A stretch of 64,000 bases of DNA. Origin: Brachybacterium tyrofermentans. GTDB taxonomy: Bacteria > Actinomycetota > Actinomycetes > Actinomycetales > Dermabacteraceae. Shown here piece by piece: positions 52,201 through 59,586 of this stretch. How positions within the stretch are numbered: the first letter of the stretch is position 1; each line of letters begins with the position of its first letter. The stretch covers positions 186,001 through 250,000 of the forward strand of contig NZ_JABUXW010000002.1 in the NCBI RefSeq assembly GCF_014897585.1, written 5' to 3'. The notes beneath the pieces are model-generated. The model searched no databases. It was not told the DNA's origin and saw only the letters and a program-made list of their open reading frames with translations. The position numbers and the translations under genes are program-made.

Positions 52201-53093
52201 ACCATGAGAACGGCGACACCTGGACGCCCCTGTCGTACCTGTCCGACGACCAGGGACGCTTCAACGTCTACGACTCCTCGCTCTCGGAGTTCGCCGCGCT
52301 CGGCTTCGAGTACGGCTACTCGGTGGAGAACCCCGAGTCGCTCGTGCTCTGGGAGGCGCAGTTCGGCGACTTCGTCAACGGCGCACAGACCATCATCGAC
52401 GAGTTCATCTCGGCCTCGGAGCAGAAGTGGGGCCAGAACTCGAGCGTCGTGCTCCTGCTCCCCCACGGTTACGAGGGCCAGGGACCGGACCACTCCTCCG
52501 CACGCATCGAGCGCTTCCTGCAGATGTGCGCCGAGAACAACATGCGGGTCTCGGCCCCGTCGACCCCGGCGAGCTACTTCCACCTGCTGCGCCGGCAGGC
52601 CAAGCTCGAGCCGAAGCGACCGCTGATCGTCTTCACCCCGAAGTCGATGCTGCGCAACAAGGCCGCCGTCAGCTCCGTCGAGGACTTCACCACCGGTGGC
52701 TTCGAGCCCGTGCTGGCCGACACCACCGTCGACCCCTCGGCGGTCAAGCGCGTCCTGCTCACCTCGGGCAAGGTCTACTGGGATCTCGCCGCCTGGCGGG
52801 AGAAGCAGGAGGTGACCGATACCGCGATCGTGCGCATCGAGCAGCTCTACCCGCTGCCCACCGAGGAGATCCTCGAGGTGCTCGCGGCCTACCCCGACGC
52901 CGAGCTCACCTGGGTCCAGGAGGAGCCGCAGAACCAGGGCGCCTGGACCTTCATGGCCGTGAACTTCGCGGTCGAGGTGGGGCGCACGTTGAAGGTCGTG
53001 GCGCGTGCCGCCTCGGCCTCCCCGGCGACCGGCTCCAACGCCACGCACAAGGCCGAGCAGGAAGACCTGATCGCCCGAGCTTTCGAGTCCTGA
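49260..53093 (+). CDS. kgd: Multifunctional 2-oxoglutarate decarboxylase/dehydrogenase E1-E2 (Kgd)
   Basis: TCA-cycle enzyme: ThDP-dependent decarboxylation of 2-oxoglutarate and succinyl transfer, in the actinobacterial fused form. 1277 residues. N-terminal E1-type segment GPNQWLVDSLREQWQQDPSS, an Ala/Pro/Glu-rich linker (about 45-150), an E2-like acyltransferase domain (about 170-400) with active-site His near 375 in STYDHRIIQG, then the E1 core (about 430-1270) with MSHRGRLNVLSNLAGK and HGDAAFAGQGVV. There is no lipoyl domain, as in other Kgd proteins. The GTG at 49260 has only a distant GAGAAGG. In related species this enzyme is restrained by the FHA protein GarA. Monocistronic, ending at a strong hairpin. 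Confidence 0.95.
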   Translation: MSQQTQGSENSEFGPNQWLVDSLREQWQQDPSSVDPSWAEYFSSRGDLTPAAPAADEPSPGSPPAAMEQQEKTPEDASPQAAPATQADPPPAAPEPAPAPEAPSSQAAPAAASPQRAKEAAPVNDEPAKAAPQPTPSVSTTSDRPAKIPTSTAQIPVVELREPETVKLRGPAAAVVRNMNESLEVPTATSVRDVPVKLLFDNRIVINNHLKRNRAGKVSFTHLIGWAMIEAITEITDMNNGFAVDEKGKPLLLKREDINFGLAIDMPRADGSRGLVVPSIKGAQRFDFLGFWKAYEEVVKKARGGKLTMDDFAHTTVSLTNPGGIGTVHSIPRLMQGQGTIVGVGAMDYPAQFQGASPATLADLAVSKVMTLTSTYDHRIIQGAASGEFLKRMGDKLLGKEGFYDRVFAALRIPYQPIRWVPDNPFKDSKSERLARVMDLIHSFRVRGHLMADTDPLQYRVRNHPDLDVETYGLTLWDLDRTFPTRGLGGKDEMPLRDILGVLRDAYSRTIGVEYMHISDPDERAWIQDRMETPRRPFDKVEHTHIMDRLNAAEAFETFLQTKFVGQKRFSLEGGESVIPMLDAVLHGAAHAGVDEVCIGMSHRGRLNVLSNLAGKSYGQIFQEFEGNFGQNPGSGDVKYHLGTEGTYTSHDGETTKVYLAANPSHLEAVNPVLEGIARAKQDRLERPEEFPVLPILVHGDAAFAGQGVVTETLNLSELRGYRTGGTVHVVINNQIGFTTLPDSSRSSFYSTDVAKSTQLPIFHVNGDDPEACVRVAEIAFSYRQKFHRDVVIDMVCYRRRGHNEGDDPSMTQPQMYSLINDKPSTRKLYMEALIERGDLTEDETEGLVRNFQEHLDEAFAATRAGASEVDPDSSVQGLELPASQRTPSSEHGAVETAVSTDVLSHIGRSFGEVPDSFSVHPKLMTVLTRRQQMSTDGKIDWSYGELLAFGSLLMEGRRVRLAGQDSRRGTFVQRHSVLIDHENGDTWTPLSYLSDDQGRFNVYDSSLSEFAALGFEYGYSVENPESLVLWEAQFGDFVNGAQTIIDEFISASEQKWGQNSSVVLLLPHGYEGQGPDHSSARIERFLQMCAENNMRVSAPSTPASYFHLLRRQAKLEPKRPLIVFTPKSMLRNKAAVSSVEDFTTGGFEPVLADTTVDPSAVKRVLLTSGKVYWDLAAWREKQEVTDTAIVRIEQLYPLPTEEILEVLAAYPDAELTWVQEEPQNQGAWTFMAVNFAVEVGRTLKVVARAASASPATGSNATHKAEQEDLIARAFES

Positions 53094-53099
53094 GCGCCG

Positions 53100-53133
53100 G
53101 GTGGGGGTCGCGGGTTCGCCCGCGACCCCCACC
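53100..53133 (+). terminator. Terminator of kgd
   Basis: 15-bp perfect GC-rich stem (53100-53114 with 53119-53133) closed by a TTCG tetraloop, six bases after the stop codon. Confidence 0.9.
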
Positions 53134-53176
53134 GTCGTTACAGTTGACGTTCCCGTCCCAGGCCCAGGAGGTCCCG

Positions 53177-53821
53177 GTGCAGACTGTGCCCACATCGAAC
53201 GCCACGGATCCGGATCCCCGGATCCGGATCATCGCGCTCGGAGACGAGCTCCTCGCCGGAATCGGTGACGCCCGCGCTCTGGGCTGGCTCGGCCGTGCCG
53301 TCGCCAGCGAGCAGGGGGCACGCAATCGCATCGACGTGTTCACCTCTGCCCTGCCCGGCGAGTCCTCCGCATCCCTCGCGGACCGCTGGGACGACGAGGT
53401 GCAGCGTCGGATGGACCAGTCCGCGCAGTCCGACGGCAGCATCGACCACCGCATCGTGCTGGCCATGGGGCGCGCCGACGTCGGCGCCGGGCTCTCCCTG
53501 GCCCGTTCCCGCCTCAACCTGGCCAAGGTGCTCGACGGTCTCGAGCGGCTGCGGATCCCGGCGTTCGTGGTCGGCCCGCCGCCCAGCAGCGATCCGGGGA
53601 TCACGCAGGGCGTCCGGGAGCTGTCGGGCGCCTTCGAGGACGTCTGCTCGCGCCGTCGCATCCCCTACGTGGACCTCGTCAGCGGGCTCGTCGGGCACGA
53701 GCAGTGGGAATCCGATGTCGCCCGGGCGCCGGGAGACCATCCGGGACAGACCGGCTACGGACTCATGGCCTGGCTGGTCCTGCACGGAGGCTTCGGCTCC
53801 TGGCTGGGGACATCCTCCTGA
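53177..53821 (+). CDS. SGNH-fold protein with degenerate active site
   Basis: 214 residues from the GTG at 53177 (AGGAGG five bases upstream); a longer open frame enters kgd and is not supported. The fold is suggested by RIIALGDELLAGIGD at block I, LAMGRADVG at block III and DHPGQTGYGLMAWL at block V. In block I the nucleophile Ser of GDS is replaced by Glu, and the block III Asn of GxND by Ala. The Asp/His block is kept. As written it should not work as a serine esterase; it may bind a ligand, use another chemistry, or be structural. Confidence 0.65.
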   Translation: MQTVPTSNATDPDPRIRIIALGDELLAGIGDARALGWLGRAVASEQGARNRIDVFTSALPGESSASLADRWDDEVQRRMDQSAQSDGSIDHRIVLAMGRADVGAGLSLARSRLNLAKVLDGLERLRIPAFVVGPPPSSDPGITQGVRELSGAFEDVCSRRRIPYVDLVSGLVGHEQWESDVARAPGDHPGQTGYGLMAWLVLHGGFGSWLGTSS

Positions 53822-53929
53822 CGACGTGACCTCCGCCTCAGCGGGGTCGACCGGCCCGTTCCACGAGGGGACGAGGTCACACGATGTGGCACAATCGTCG
53901 GGTTACCCGGGCGAAGGAAGGAGAACGTG

Positions 53930-54004
53930 ATGAGCAAGCGAGGACGTAAGCGCAAGTCTCGCCGTAAGAACGGCGCGAATCACGGCAAGCGCCCCAACTG
54001 CTGA
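53930..54004 (+). CDS. 50S ribosomal protein bL37
   Basis: A 24-residue very basic protein, MSKRGRKRKSRRKNGANHGK followed by RPNC. It matches the small actinobacterial ribosomal protein bL37 (AURKAIP1/COX24-like). The ATG has AAGGAG with a six-base spacer. The neighbourhood next to sigR/rsrA is typical. The mature protein binds 23S rRNA in mycobacterial ribosomes. The gene is short enough to be missed by length-filtered ORF calling. Confidence 0.9.
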   Translation: MSKRGRKRKSRRKNGANHGKRPNC

Positions 54005-54025
54005 CCGTGATGCCGCTGTTCGCGG

Positions 54026-54070
54026 CATGACAGAGGGCCCCTCCCGTCTCGGGAGGGGCCCTCTGTCATG
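54026..54070. terminator. Bidirectional terminator between bL37 and rsrA
   Basis: Perfect 21-bp inverted repeat (54026-54046 with 54050-54070) with a 3-base loop, lying between convergent genes. Confidence 0.9.
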
Positions 54071-54086
54071 CCCGGCCGTACCGAGC

Positions 54087-54455
54087 TCAGCTGCCCGGGA
54101 TCTCCCGCTCGACGCTGGTGGAGGTGATGCGCACGCTGGTCGTCCCGTCGACCTCGGTGGTCCGCGTGACAGAGACGGTGCGGCACTGCACGGCGATCCG
54201 CTCCCGGAGGGAGGTCGGCGCGCGGTCCTCGGTGCAGCTGCGGCGCACGAGCTCCTTGATGCGCCGCACGCGCTCCCATTCGTCGGCGCACTCGGGGCAG
54301 TCCTCCGTGTGCCGCGCCATCCGCTCGACGGTCTCGCGCGGGAGCTCACCGTCCAGAGCTTCGTCGAGCCGATAGCGCGGGTCGCGCCGGCTCTCCGGCG
54401 TGGGTCCGTCCGCGCTGGGATCGGCGTCGCGTGCCGTCTTCTCGTCCTGGTTCAT
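54087..54455 (-). CDS. Zinc-binding anti-sigma factor, RsrA-like
   Basis: 122 residues. The ZAS motif H-x3-C-x2-C is at His49, Cys53 and Cys56 (HTEDCPEC), with another Cys at 74. In RsrA, thiol oxidation releases zinc and frees SigR. The protein is longer than S. coelicolor RsrA, with an acidic N-terminal extension and a Thr/Val/Arg-rich C-terminal tail. Its ATG overlaps the sigma factor stop by four bases, the standard cognate pairing. Confidence 0.88.
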   Translation of the reverse strand: MNQDEKTARDADPSADGPTPESRRDPRYRLDEALDGELPRETVERMARHTEDCPECADEWERVRRIKELVRRSCTEDRAPTSLRERIAVQCRTVSVTRTTEVDGTTSVRITSTSVEREIPGS

Positions 54456-55156
54456 CGTTCCTCCTCCCGGTCCATCGATCGGGTGTCGTCCTGGTCGGTC
54501 CCGCTCGTGGCGGGGGCCGAGGGATCCTCGCGCAGGTATCCGCTGCGATAGGCATAGTCGGAGAGCATCTCGCGCAGCTGGCGCCGACCGCGATGCAGCC
54601 GGGACATCACGGTGCCGATGGGGGTGCCCATGATCTCCGCGATCTCCTTGTAGGCGAAGCCTTCGACGTCCGCGTAGTAGACAGCCATGCGGTAGTCCTC
54701 CCGCAGCTCGCCCAGCGCGTCCTTGACCGCGGAGTCCGGCAGGTGGTCGAGCGCCTCGGTCTCCGCGGAGCGCAGTCCGCTGCTGGTGTGCGAGCCGACC
54801 TCGGCGAGCTGCCAGTCCTCGACCGTGTCGCTCCAGGCCTCCTTGGGCCGGCGCTGCTTCTGCCGGTACGTCGAGATGTATCCGTTGGTCATGATCCGGT
54901 ACAGCCAGGCACGCATGTTCGTGCCGGGCGTGAAGCGGTCCCGGGCGCGGAAGGCCTTCATGAAGGTCTCCTGGACCAGGTCCTCCGCATCGTGGGGATT
55001 GCGGGTCATCCGGAGCGCGCCGCCGTAGAGCGAATCGAGGTGGGACAGGGCCTCGGACTCGAAATCGAAATCGGCGACATCACCGACGGCGTCACCATCC
55101 GGCGCGCCGTCCGGAAGGCCCGTATCAGGGCTCGGGGCGGAATCTGTCTGGGTCAT
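54452..55156 (-). CDS. ECF sigma factor of the SigR/SigH (oxidative stress) group
   Basis: 234 residues from the ATG at 55156; longer frames exist but this start gives the family length. Region 2 is [26 protein letters not shown] and [20 protein letters not shown]; region 4 is [19 protein letters not shown] and [19 protein letters not shown]. These are close to SigR/SigH wording. A GGAAC-N18-GTT promoter upstream suggests it transcribes its own gene. It probably drives thioredoxin, mycothiol and proteostasis genes elsewhere. Confidence 0.9.
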   Translation of the reverse strand: MTQTDSAPSPDTGLPDGAPDGDAVGDVADFDFESEALSHLDSLYGGALRMTRNPHDAEDLVQETFMKAFRARDRFTPGTNMRAWLYRIMTNGYISTYRQKQRRPKEAWSDTVEDWQLAEVGSHTSSGLRSAETEALDHLPDSAVKDALGELREDYRMAVYYADVEGFAYKEIAEIMGTPIGTVMSRLHRGRRQLREMLSDYAYRSGYLREDPSAPATSGTDQDDTRSMDREEER

Positions 55157-55331
55157 CGCCCTCCAACCTACGCCAGGTCGACGGGGAGCACCCTGCCTCA
55201 GCACCGCTGTCGCCATACGCGCTCCATCACTCCGGTCCGCTGTCGTCTCGTCCCTGAGCTCCGTCCGGTGCGTTCCGGCACCTTCGGGGAGCATGCTCTG
55301 GGGAACCGAGCTCTCCGGTTCACCAGGGTGC

Positions 55332-55357
55332 AACGCTTCGGGCATCACGAATGTTCC
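55332..55357 (-). promoter_or_regulatory. SigR-type promoter upstream of the sigma factor gene
   Basis: GGAAC (55353-55357) and GTT (55332-55334) separated by 18 bp on the minus strand, matching the GGAAY-N16-19-GTT pattern of SigR/SigH promoters. About 175 bp upstream of the sigma factor ATG. The region 55157-55458 otherwise holds only promoters, including TAGTCT at 55366-55371 for the plus-strand DoxX-like gene. Confidence 0.65.
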
Positions 55358-55458
55358 CCGGGCGGTAGTCTGGATGCCGGTGACCTACCGGACAGTGCGC
55401 CCCGCCCTGTCCCGGCACCACCGGAACTGCTTGCCCCCGTACAGAACGTGAGGACACC

Positions 55459-56025
55459 ATGGCCCTGGTCCGACGCATCGCTCGTCCCCTGCTCGCCGCT
55501 CCCTTCATCCTCGAAGGAGTGCGCACCGTCATGCGCCCCGAGCGCGAGATCGACGTCTACCCCCAGGCGTTCGACGCGTTCGACTCGACGCTCGCCAAGA
55601 CGTCGGCCCCGAGCTTCCTGGACGCCCGCACCGTCGTGCGAGCCGCCGGAGCCGTCGCCGCGGGCGCCGGTGTCCTCTACGCCACCAACCGCTACCCGCG
55701 AGCCGCCGCTGCGGCCCTCCTGATGACCACGTCGGTCGGTTGGGCCGGCCGCAAGAAGGTCTGGGAGCTCCGCGGCGAGGAGCGCACCCAGGAGATCCAG
55801 TCGATCCTCACCGACGCCGGCCTGCTCGGCGGCGTGCTGCTGGCCGTGGTCGACCATGATGGGCGCCCGTCGCTCGGCTACCAGGTCAACCAGTTCGTCG
55901 AGCGCAGCCAGAAGAAGGCCGCCGCGAAGCAGCGCGAGCTGGAGAAGAAGTCCGAGCAGCTGGAGAAGAAGGCGAGGAGCGCGGTGGGAACCGCCCAGAA
56001 GCAGCTCGCCGCCCAGCGAGGCTGA
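55459..56025 (+). CDS. DoxX-like membrane protein with C-terminal coiled coil
   Basis: 188 residues. RIARPLLAAPFILEGVRTVM near the start and the following hydrophobic segments (about 60-80, 85-100, 115-135) resemble the DoxX family of four-helix membrane proteins. The last 45 residues form a Lys/Glu/Gln-rich coiled coil (KQRELEKKSEQLEKKA). ATG at 55459 with a GAGGA-like site. Function unknown; the position opposite sigR is common in actinobacteria, and some DoxX proteins are linked to redox stress. Confidence 0.75.
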   Translation: MALVRRIARPLLAAPFILEGVRTVMRPEREIDVYPQAFDAFDSTLAKTSAPSFLDARTVVRAAGAVAAGAGVLYATNRYPRAAAAALLMTTSVGWAGRKKVWELRGEERTQEIQSILTDAGLLGGVLLAVVDHDGRPSLGYQVNQFVERSQKKAAAKQRELEKKSEQLEKKARSAVGTAQKQLAAQRG

Positions 56026-56031
56026 CGCCCG

Positions 56032-57360
56032 GTGGTCTCCGAGGTGCTGTGGACCGCTCCGGTCGCTGATCGGCCCGTCGACGCCCTGGTCCGGGTGCCG
56101 GGGTCGAAATCCCTGACCGCACGGTGGATGCTGCTGGCAGCCGCCGCGGACGAGCCGTCCGAGCTGCGAGGAGCCCTCGTCTCCCGCGACACCCGCCTGA
56201 TGAGGGATGCCCTGGAGCGTCTCGGAGCGACCCTCGAGGTGCGGGACGACTCCCTGCTGGTGACCCCGCTCCCGCCTCCGTCGGAGCATCCGGAGCCGCC
56301 GGTCGAGATCCACACCGGTCTGGCCGGCACCGTGATGCGCTTCGTCCCGATGCTCGCCGCCCTGCACCACGGGGATGTTCGCTTCACCGGTGACGAAGGT
56401 GCCCTGGCCCGCCCCATGGGGCCGGTCATCGACGTCCTGCGCCAGCAGGGGGTCGAGGTCACAGAGCACGGCGAGCCCGGCCACCTCCCCCTGACTGTGC
56501 ACGGCACGGGCCGCCTCAGCGGCGGGACCGTCGAGGTCGATGCGTCGGCCTCGAGCCAGTTCATCTCGAACGCCCTGCTGGTCGCGGCCCGCGCCGAGGC
56601 GGATCTCGAACTGGTGCACGTGGGCGCGACGCTCCCCTCGCTGCCTCACATCGAGATGACGCTGGAGACCCTTCGTCAGGTCGGCATCGACGGATCGCAC
56701 AGCACGGACGACCAGGGACGTCATCGGTGGCATGTGGGCACCGGCGCGATCCGGCCCGTCCGCATCGTCGTCGAGCCCGATCTCTCCAATGCCGGGCCCT
56801 TCCTGGCCGCAGCACTGGTCACCGGCGGCACGATCGCGGTGGACGACTGGCCCGAGACCACCACGCAGCCCGGCGATGCCTACCGCGACCTGCTCACCCG
56901 GATGGGTGCGGAGGTCTGGCGCGAGGACCGGTCGATCTGCGTGCGCGGCACCGGCTCCCTCCACGGGATCGACGCCGACCTGTCCGCGGTCGGCGAGCTG
57001 ACACCCACCATCGCGGCTCTCGCCGCGCTGGCCGATTCCCCCTCCACCCTGCGCGGTGTGGGCCATCTGCGCGGCCACGAGACGGACCGGTTGAAGGCGC
57101 TGGCCACGGAGCTCACCAAGCTCGGTGCCCGCACCCTCGAGCTGGAGGACGGTCTGGAGATCCATCCGGGCGAGCTCACCGGCACCGTCTTCGAGACCTA
57201 CGAGGACCACCGGATGGCCACGGCCGCCGCGATCATCGGGCTGCGCGTGCCCGAGCTGCGCGTGATCAACATCAGCACCACCCAGAAGACCCTCCCGGAC
57301 TTCGTGGGGATGTGGCTGTCGATGCTGCACACCGAGCCGGCGGCGGACGGCGACGCGTGA
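56032..57360 (+). CDS. aroA: 3-phosphoshikimate 1-carboxyvinyltransferase (EPSP synthase)
   Basis: Joins shikimate-3-P and PEP in aromatic amino acid synthesis. 442 residues, GTG start six bases after the DoxX-like stop. Motifs: VPGSKSLTARWM near 22 (family PGSKSxTNR; here A replaces N), LAGTVMRFVPMLAAL, SSQFISNALLVAAR, DLSNAGPFLAAAL and FETYEDHRMATAAAIIG. No other aro gene is near. The stop overlaps the rsgA start (GTGA). Confidence 0.94.
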   Translation: MVSEVLWTAPVADRPVDALVRVPGSKSLTARWMLLAAAADEPSELRGALVSRDTRLMRDALERLGATLEVRDDSLLVTPLPPPSEHPEPPVEIHTGLAGTVMRFVPMLAALHHGDVRFTGDEGALARPMGPVIDVLRQQGVEVTEHGEPGHLPLTVHGTGRLSGGTVEVDASASSQFISNALLVAARAEADLELVHVGATLPSLPHIEMTLETLRQVGIDGSHSTDDQGRHRWHVGTGAIRPVRIVVEPDLSNAGPFLAAALVTGGTIAVDDWPETTTQPGDAYRDLLTRMGAEVWREDRSICVRGTGSLHGIDADLSAVGELTPTIAALAALADSPSTLRGVGHLRGHETDRLKALATELTKLGARTLELEDGLEIHPGELTGTVFETYEDHRMATAAAIIGLRVPELRVINISTTQKTLPDFVGMWLSMLHTEPAADGDA

Positions 57361-58472
57361 GCCGCTCGGCCCGCGAGTACGACGAGTCCGACGTCCGGGT
57401 GCGGCCCAACCGCCGCGGCTCCCGGCCTCGCACGAAGGATCGTCCCAAGCACGAGGACGCGATCACGGCGCGCGTGGTGTCGGTGGACCGCGGCCGCTGG
57501 CGCACCGTCGTCGCGGCAGGGACCCCCGAGGAGCGCACCGTCACCGCGATGCGCGCCCGGGAGCTCGGCCGCTCCCCCGTCGTGCCCGGCGACCTGGTCG
57601 CGCTCGTCGGGGACACCTCCGGCCGCGACGGCTCCCTCGCCCGGATCGTGCGGATCCTGGAGCGCACCTCCTTCCTGCGGCGCAGCGCGGACGACGACGA
57701 CTCCACGGAGCGCCCCCTGGTCGCCAACGTGGACCTCATGGTCATGGTCTCCGCGGTGGCTGATCCGGAGCCTCGCGGCGGCATGATCGACCGCTGCCTG
57801 GTCGCCGCCTATGTGGCCGGGATCGATGCTCTGCTGGTGCTGACCAAGGCCGATCTGCGCTCCCCCGAGCAGTTCCTGCACGCCTACGCACCGCTCGGGC
57901 TCGAGCACGTGGTCACCCAGCGCGAGGACTCCGGCGAGATCATCGGGCTCGAGGAGGTGCGCGAGCGTCTCGACGGGCGGGTCAGCGTTCTCATCGGCCA
58001 CTCGGGCGTCGGCAAGTCCACCCTCATCAATGCTCTGGTCCCGGGAACGGACCGCGCCATCGGCGTGGTCAACGACGTCACCGGGCGCGGCCGGCACACC
58101 TCGTCGTCCGCACTCGCGATGCAGCTCCCCGGCGCCGAAAGCTCCGAAAGTTCTGACAGCGCCGAAGGCACTGAAGGTTCTGAAGGCGCTGCACGGTCGG
58201 AAGGCGCCCGGGGCTGGGTGATCGACACCCCCGGCGTCCGGTCCTTCGGCCTGGGACATGTCGACCCCGACGAGCTGCTCGACGCCTTCGCCGACCTCGC
58301 CGCGCTCGCAGAATCATGCCCCCGTGGTTGCACCCATCTCGAGGACGCCTCCGATTGCGCCCTCGACGCCCTGGTCGCCGAGGGGAAGGCCGGGAGCGCC
58401 GGGGCCGCCCGTCTGGTCTCGTACCGGCGCCTTGCCGTCACCCTGCGGAAGAACGATCCCTGGGCCCTCTGA
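57357..58472 (+). CDS. rsgA: Ribosome small-subunit-dependent GTPase RsgA
   Basis: Late 30S-assembly GTPase. 371 residues from the GTG at 57357. An N-terminal OB domain is followed by a circularly permuted G domain: G4 LTKADL (about 162), G1 GHSGVGKSTLINAL (about 215), G3 DTPGVRSFGL, and a C-terminal zinc segment CPRGCTHLEDASDC. Between G2 and G3 there is a Ser/Glu/Gly insertion of about 25 residues (ESSESSDSAEGTEGSEG) built from GAAGGCNCT-like DNA repeats, probably a disordered loop. It overlaps aroA by four bases, a usual actinobacterial pairing. Confidence 0.94.
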   Translation: MSRSAREYDESDVRVRPNRRGSRPRTKDRPKHEDAITARVVSVDRGRWRTVVAAGTPEERTVTAMRARELGRSPVVPGDLVALVGDTSGRDGSLARIVRILERTSFLRRSADDDDSTERPLVANVDLMVMVSAVADPEPRGGMIDRCLVAAYVAGIDALLVLTKADLRSPEQFLHAYAPLGLEHVVTQREDSGEIIGLEEVRERLDGRVSVLIGHSGVGKSTLINALVPGTDRAIGVVNDVTGRGRHTSSSALAMQLPGAESSESSDSAEGTEGSEGAARSEGARGWVIDTPGVRSFGLGHVDPDELLDAFADLAALAESCPRGCTHLEDASDCALDALVAEGKAGSAGAARLVSYRRLAVTLRKNDPWAL

Positions 58473-58488
58473 CGGACTTCCGGCAGGG

Positions 58489-58518
58489 GCTCAGGTAGAC
58501 GCTCAGGTAGACGCTCAG
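58489..58518. repeat. 12-bp direct repeat, 2.5 copies
   Basis: GCTCAGGTAGAC twice head to tail plus GCTCAG, 17 bp after the rsgA stop. Function unknown. Confidence 0.8.
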
Positions 58519-58641
58519 AACGGCACCACCTCATGTGTGCTCTCCCGCCGCGGCCTCCCCCGGGATCCGCGACGGGGCGCACTCGACCGCCGGAGCGCAG
58601 ACCACTCCGCGTCGCTGCGCGGTCGGAGCGATCCGTCGCTC

Positions 58642-58653
58642 TAAGGTGGGCTC
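58642..58653 (+). promoter_or_regulatory. Predicted -10 box of hisN; leaderless start likely
   Basis: TAAGGT at 58642-58647 ends six bases before the ATG at 58654; no ribosome-binding site is visible. Confidence 0.5.
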
Positions 58654-59448
58654 ATGTCCAGCCGCTATGCCGATGATCTGCGCCTCGCCCATGTGCTCGC
58701 CGATGCCGTGGATCAGCTGACCATGTCCCGCTTCAAGGCGCAGGACCTCGAGGTCACCACCAAGCCGGATCTCACCGAGGTCACCGATGCCGACAAGGCC
58801 GCCGAGCAGCTCGTGCGCTCGCAGCTGTCCCGTTCCCGGTCCCGCGACCAGGTGATCGGCGAGGAGTTCGGCAGCACCGGATCCGCCTCGCGGCAATGGG
58901 TGATCGACCCGATCGACGGCACCAGCAACTTCGTGCGCGGGGTGCCCGTGTGGGCGACGCTCATCGGCCTCATCGAGGACGGCCGCCCCGTCGTCGGCCT
59001 GGTCTCCGCGCCCTCGCTCTCCCGCCGCTGGTGGGGCGGGACGGATGCAGGCGCCTGGACCGGTTCGCGGATCAACAAAGCGTCCCGTCTCCAGGTCTCC
59101 CAGGTCAGCCGGGTGGAGGAGGCCTCGCTGTCGTACTCCTCCCTGCACGGCTGGGCAGATCACGATCGTCTCCCCCAGATGCTCAACCTCATGCAGCGCT
59201 TCTGGCGCACCCGGGCCTACGGCGACTTCTGGTCGTACATGCTGGTCGCCGAGGGCGCGGTCGATGCGGCCTGCGAGCCCGAGCTCGCCCTGCACGACAT
59301 GGTGGCCCTGGCCCCGATCCTCACGGAGGCCGGTGGTCGCTTCTCCTCGCTCGAGGGCGAGGACGGCCCCTTCGGGGGCAGCGCGGTCGCCACCAACGGC
59401 CTGCTGCACGAGGAGCTCCTCACCGCCCTCGCCCCGCGCGAGCGCTGA
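58654..59448 (+). CDS. hisN: Histidinol-phosphatase HisN (inositol monophosphatase family)
   Basis: Dephosphorylates histidinol phosphate. 264 residues of the IMPase fold. Metal site: GEEFG (Glu) and WVIDPIDGTSNFVRGVPVW (Asp pair), and the C-terminal Asp in EPELALHDMVALAPI. The DGTSNFVRG wording and neighbourhood (rsgA before it) are those of actinobacterial HisN, not of generic inositol phosphatases. The ATG is six bases from a -10 box, so it is likely leaderless. Confidence 0.88.
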   Translation: MSSRYADDLRLAHVLADAVDQLTMSRFKAQDLEVTTKPDLTEVTDADKAAEQLVRSQLSRSRSRDQVIGEEFGSTGSASRQWVIDPIDGTSNFVRGVPVWATLIGLIEDGRPVVGLVSAPSLSRRWWGGTDAGAWTGSRINKASRLQVSQVSRVEEASLSYSSLHGWADHDRLPQMLNLMQRFWRTRAYGDFWSYMLVAEGAVDAACEPELALHDMVALAPILTEAGGRFSSLEGEDGPFGGSAVATNGLLHEELLTALAPRER

Positions 59449-59586
59449 CCCGGCCCGGTCCCTCGGCTGACCGCCTGCTGGTTCCGCGGCCCGGAGCGGC
59501 TGGGGCGGACCTCCCAGACCGCGGTCCGCGCGCATCGGTAGACTTCGGATGTTGTGACCTCGAACCGTGAAGGGATCCCCATCCAC

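Noticed and set aside
49569..53195. 1208-codon open frame antisense to kgd
   Set aside because: A GC-rich shadow of a verified gene with no recognisable domain; composition (Asp/His/Leu/Val/Arg-rich) is typical of reverse-strand frames.
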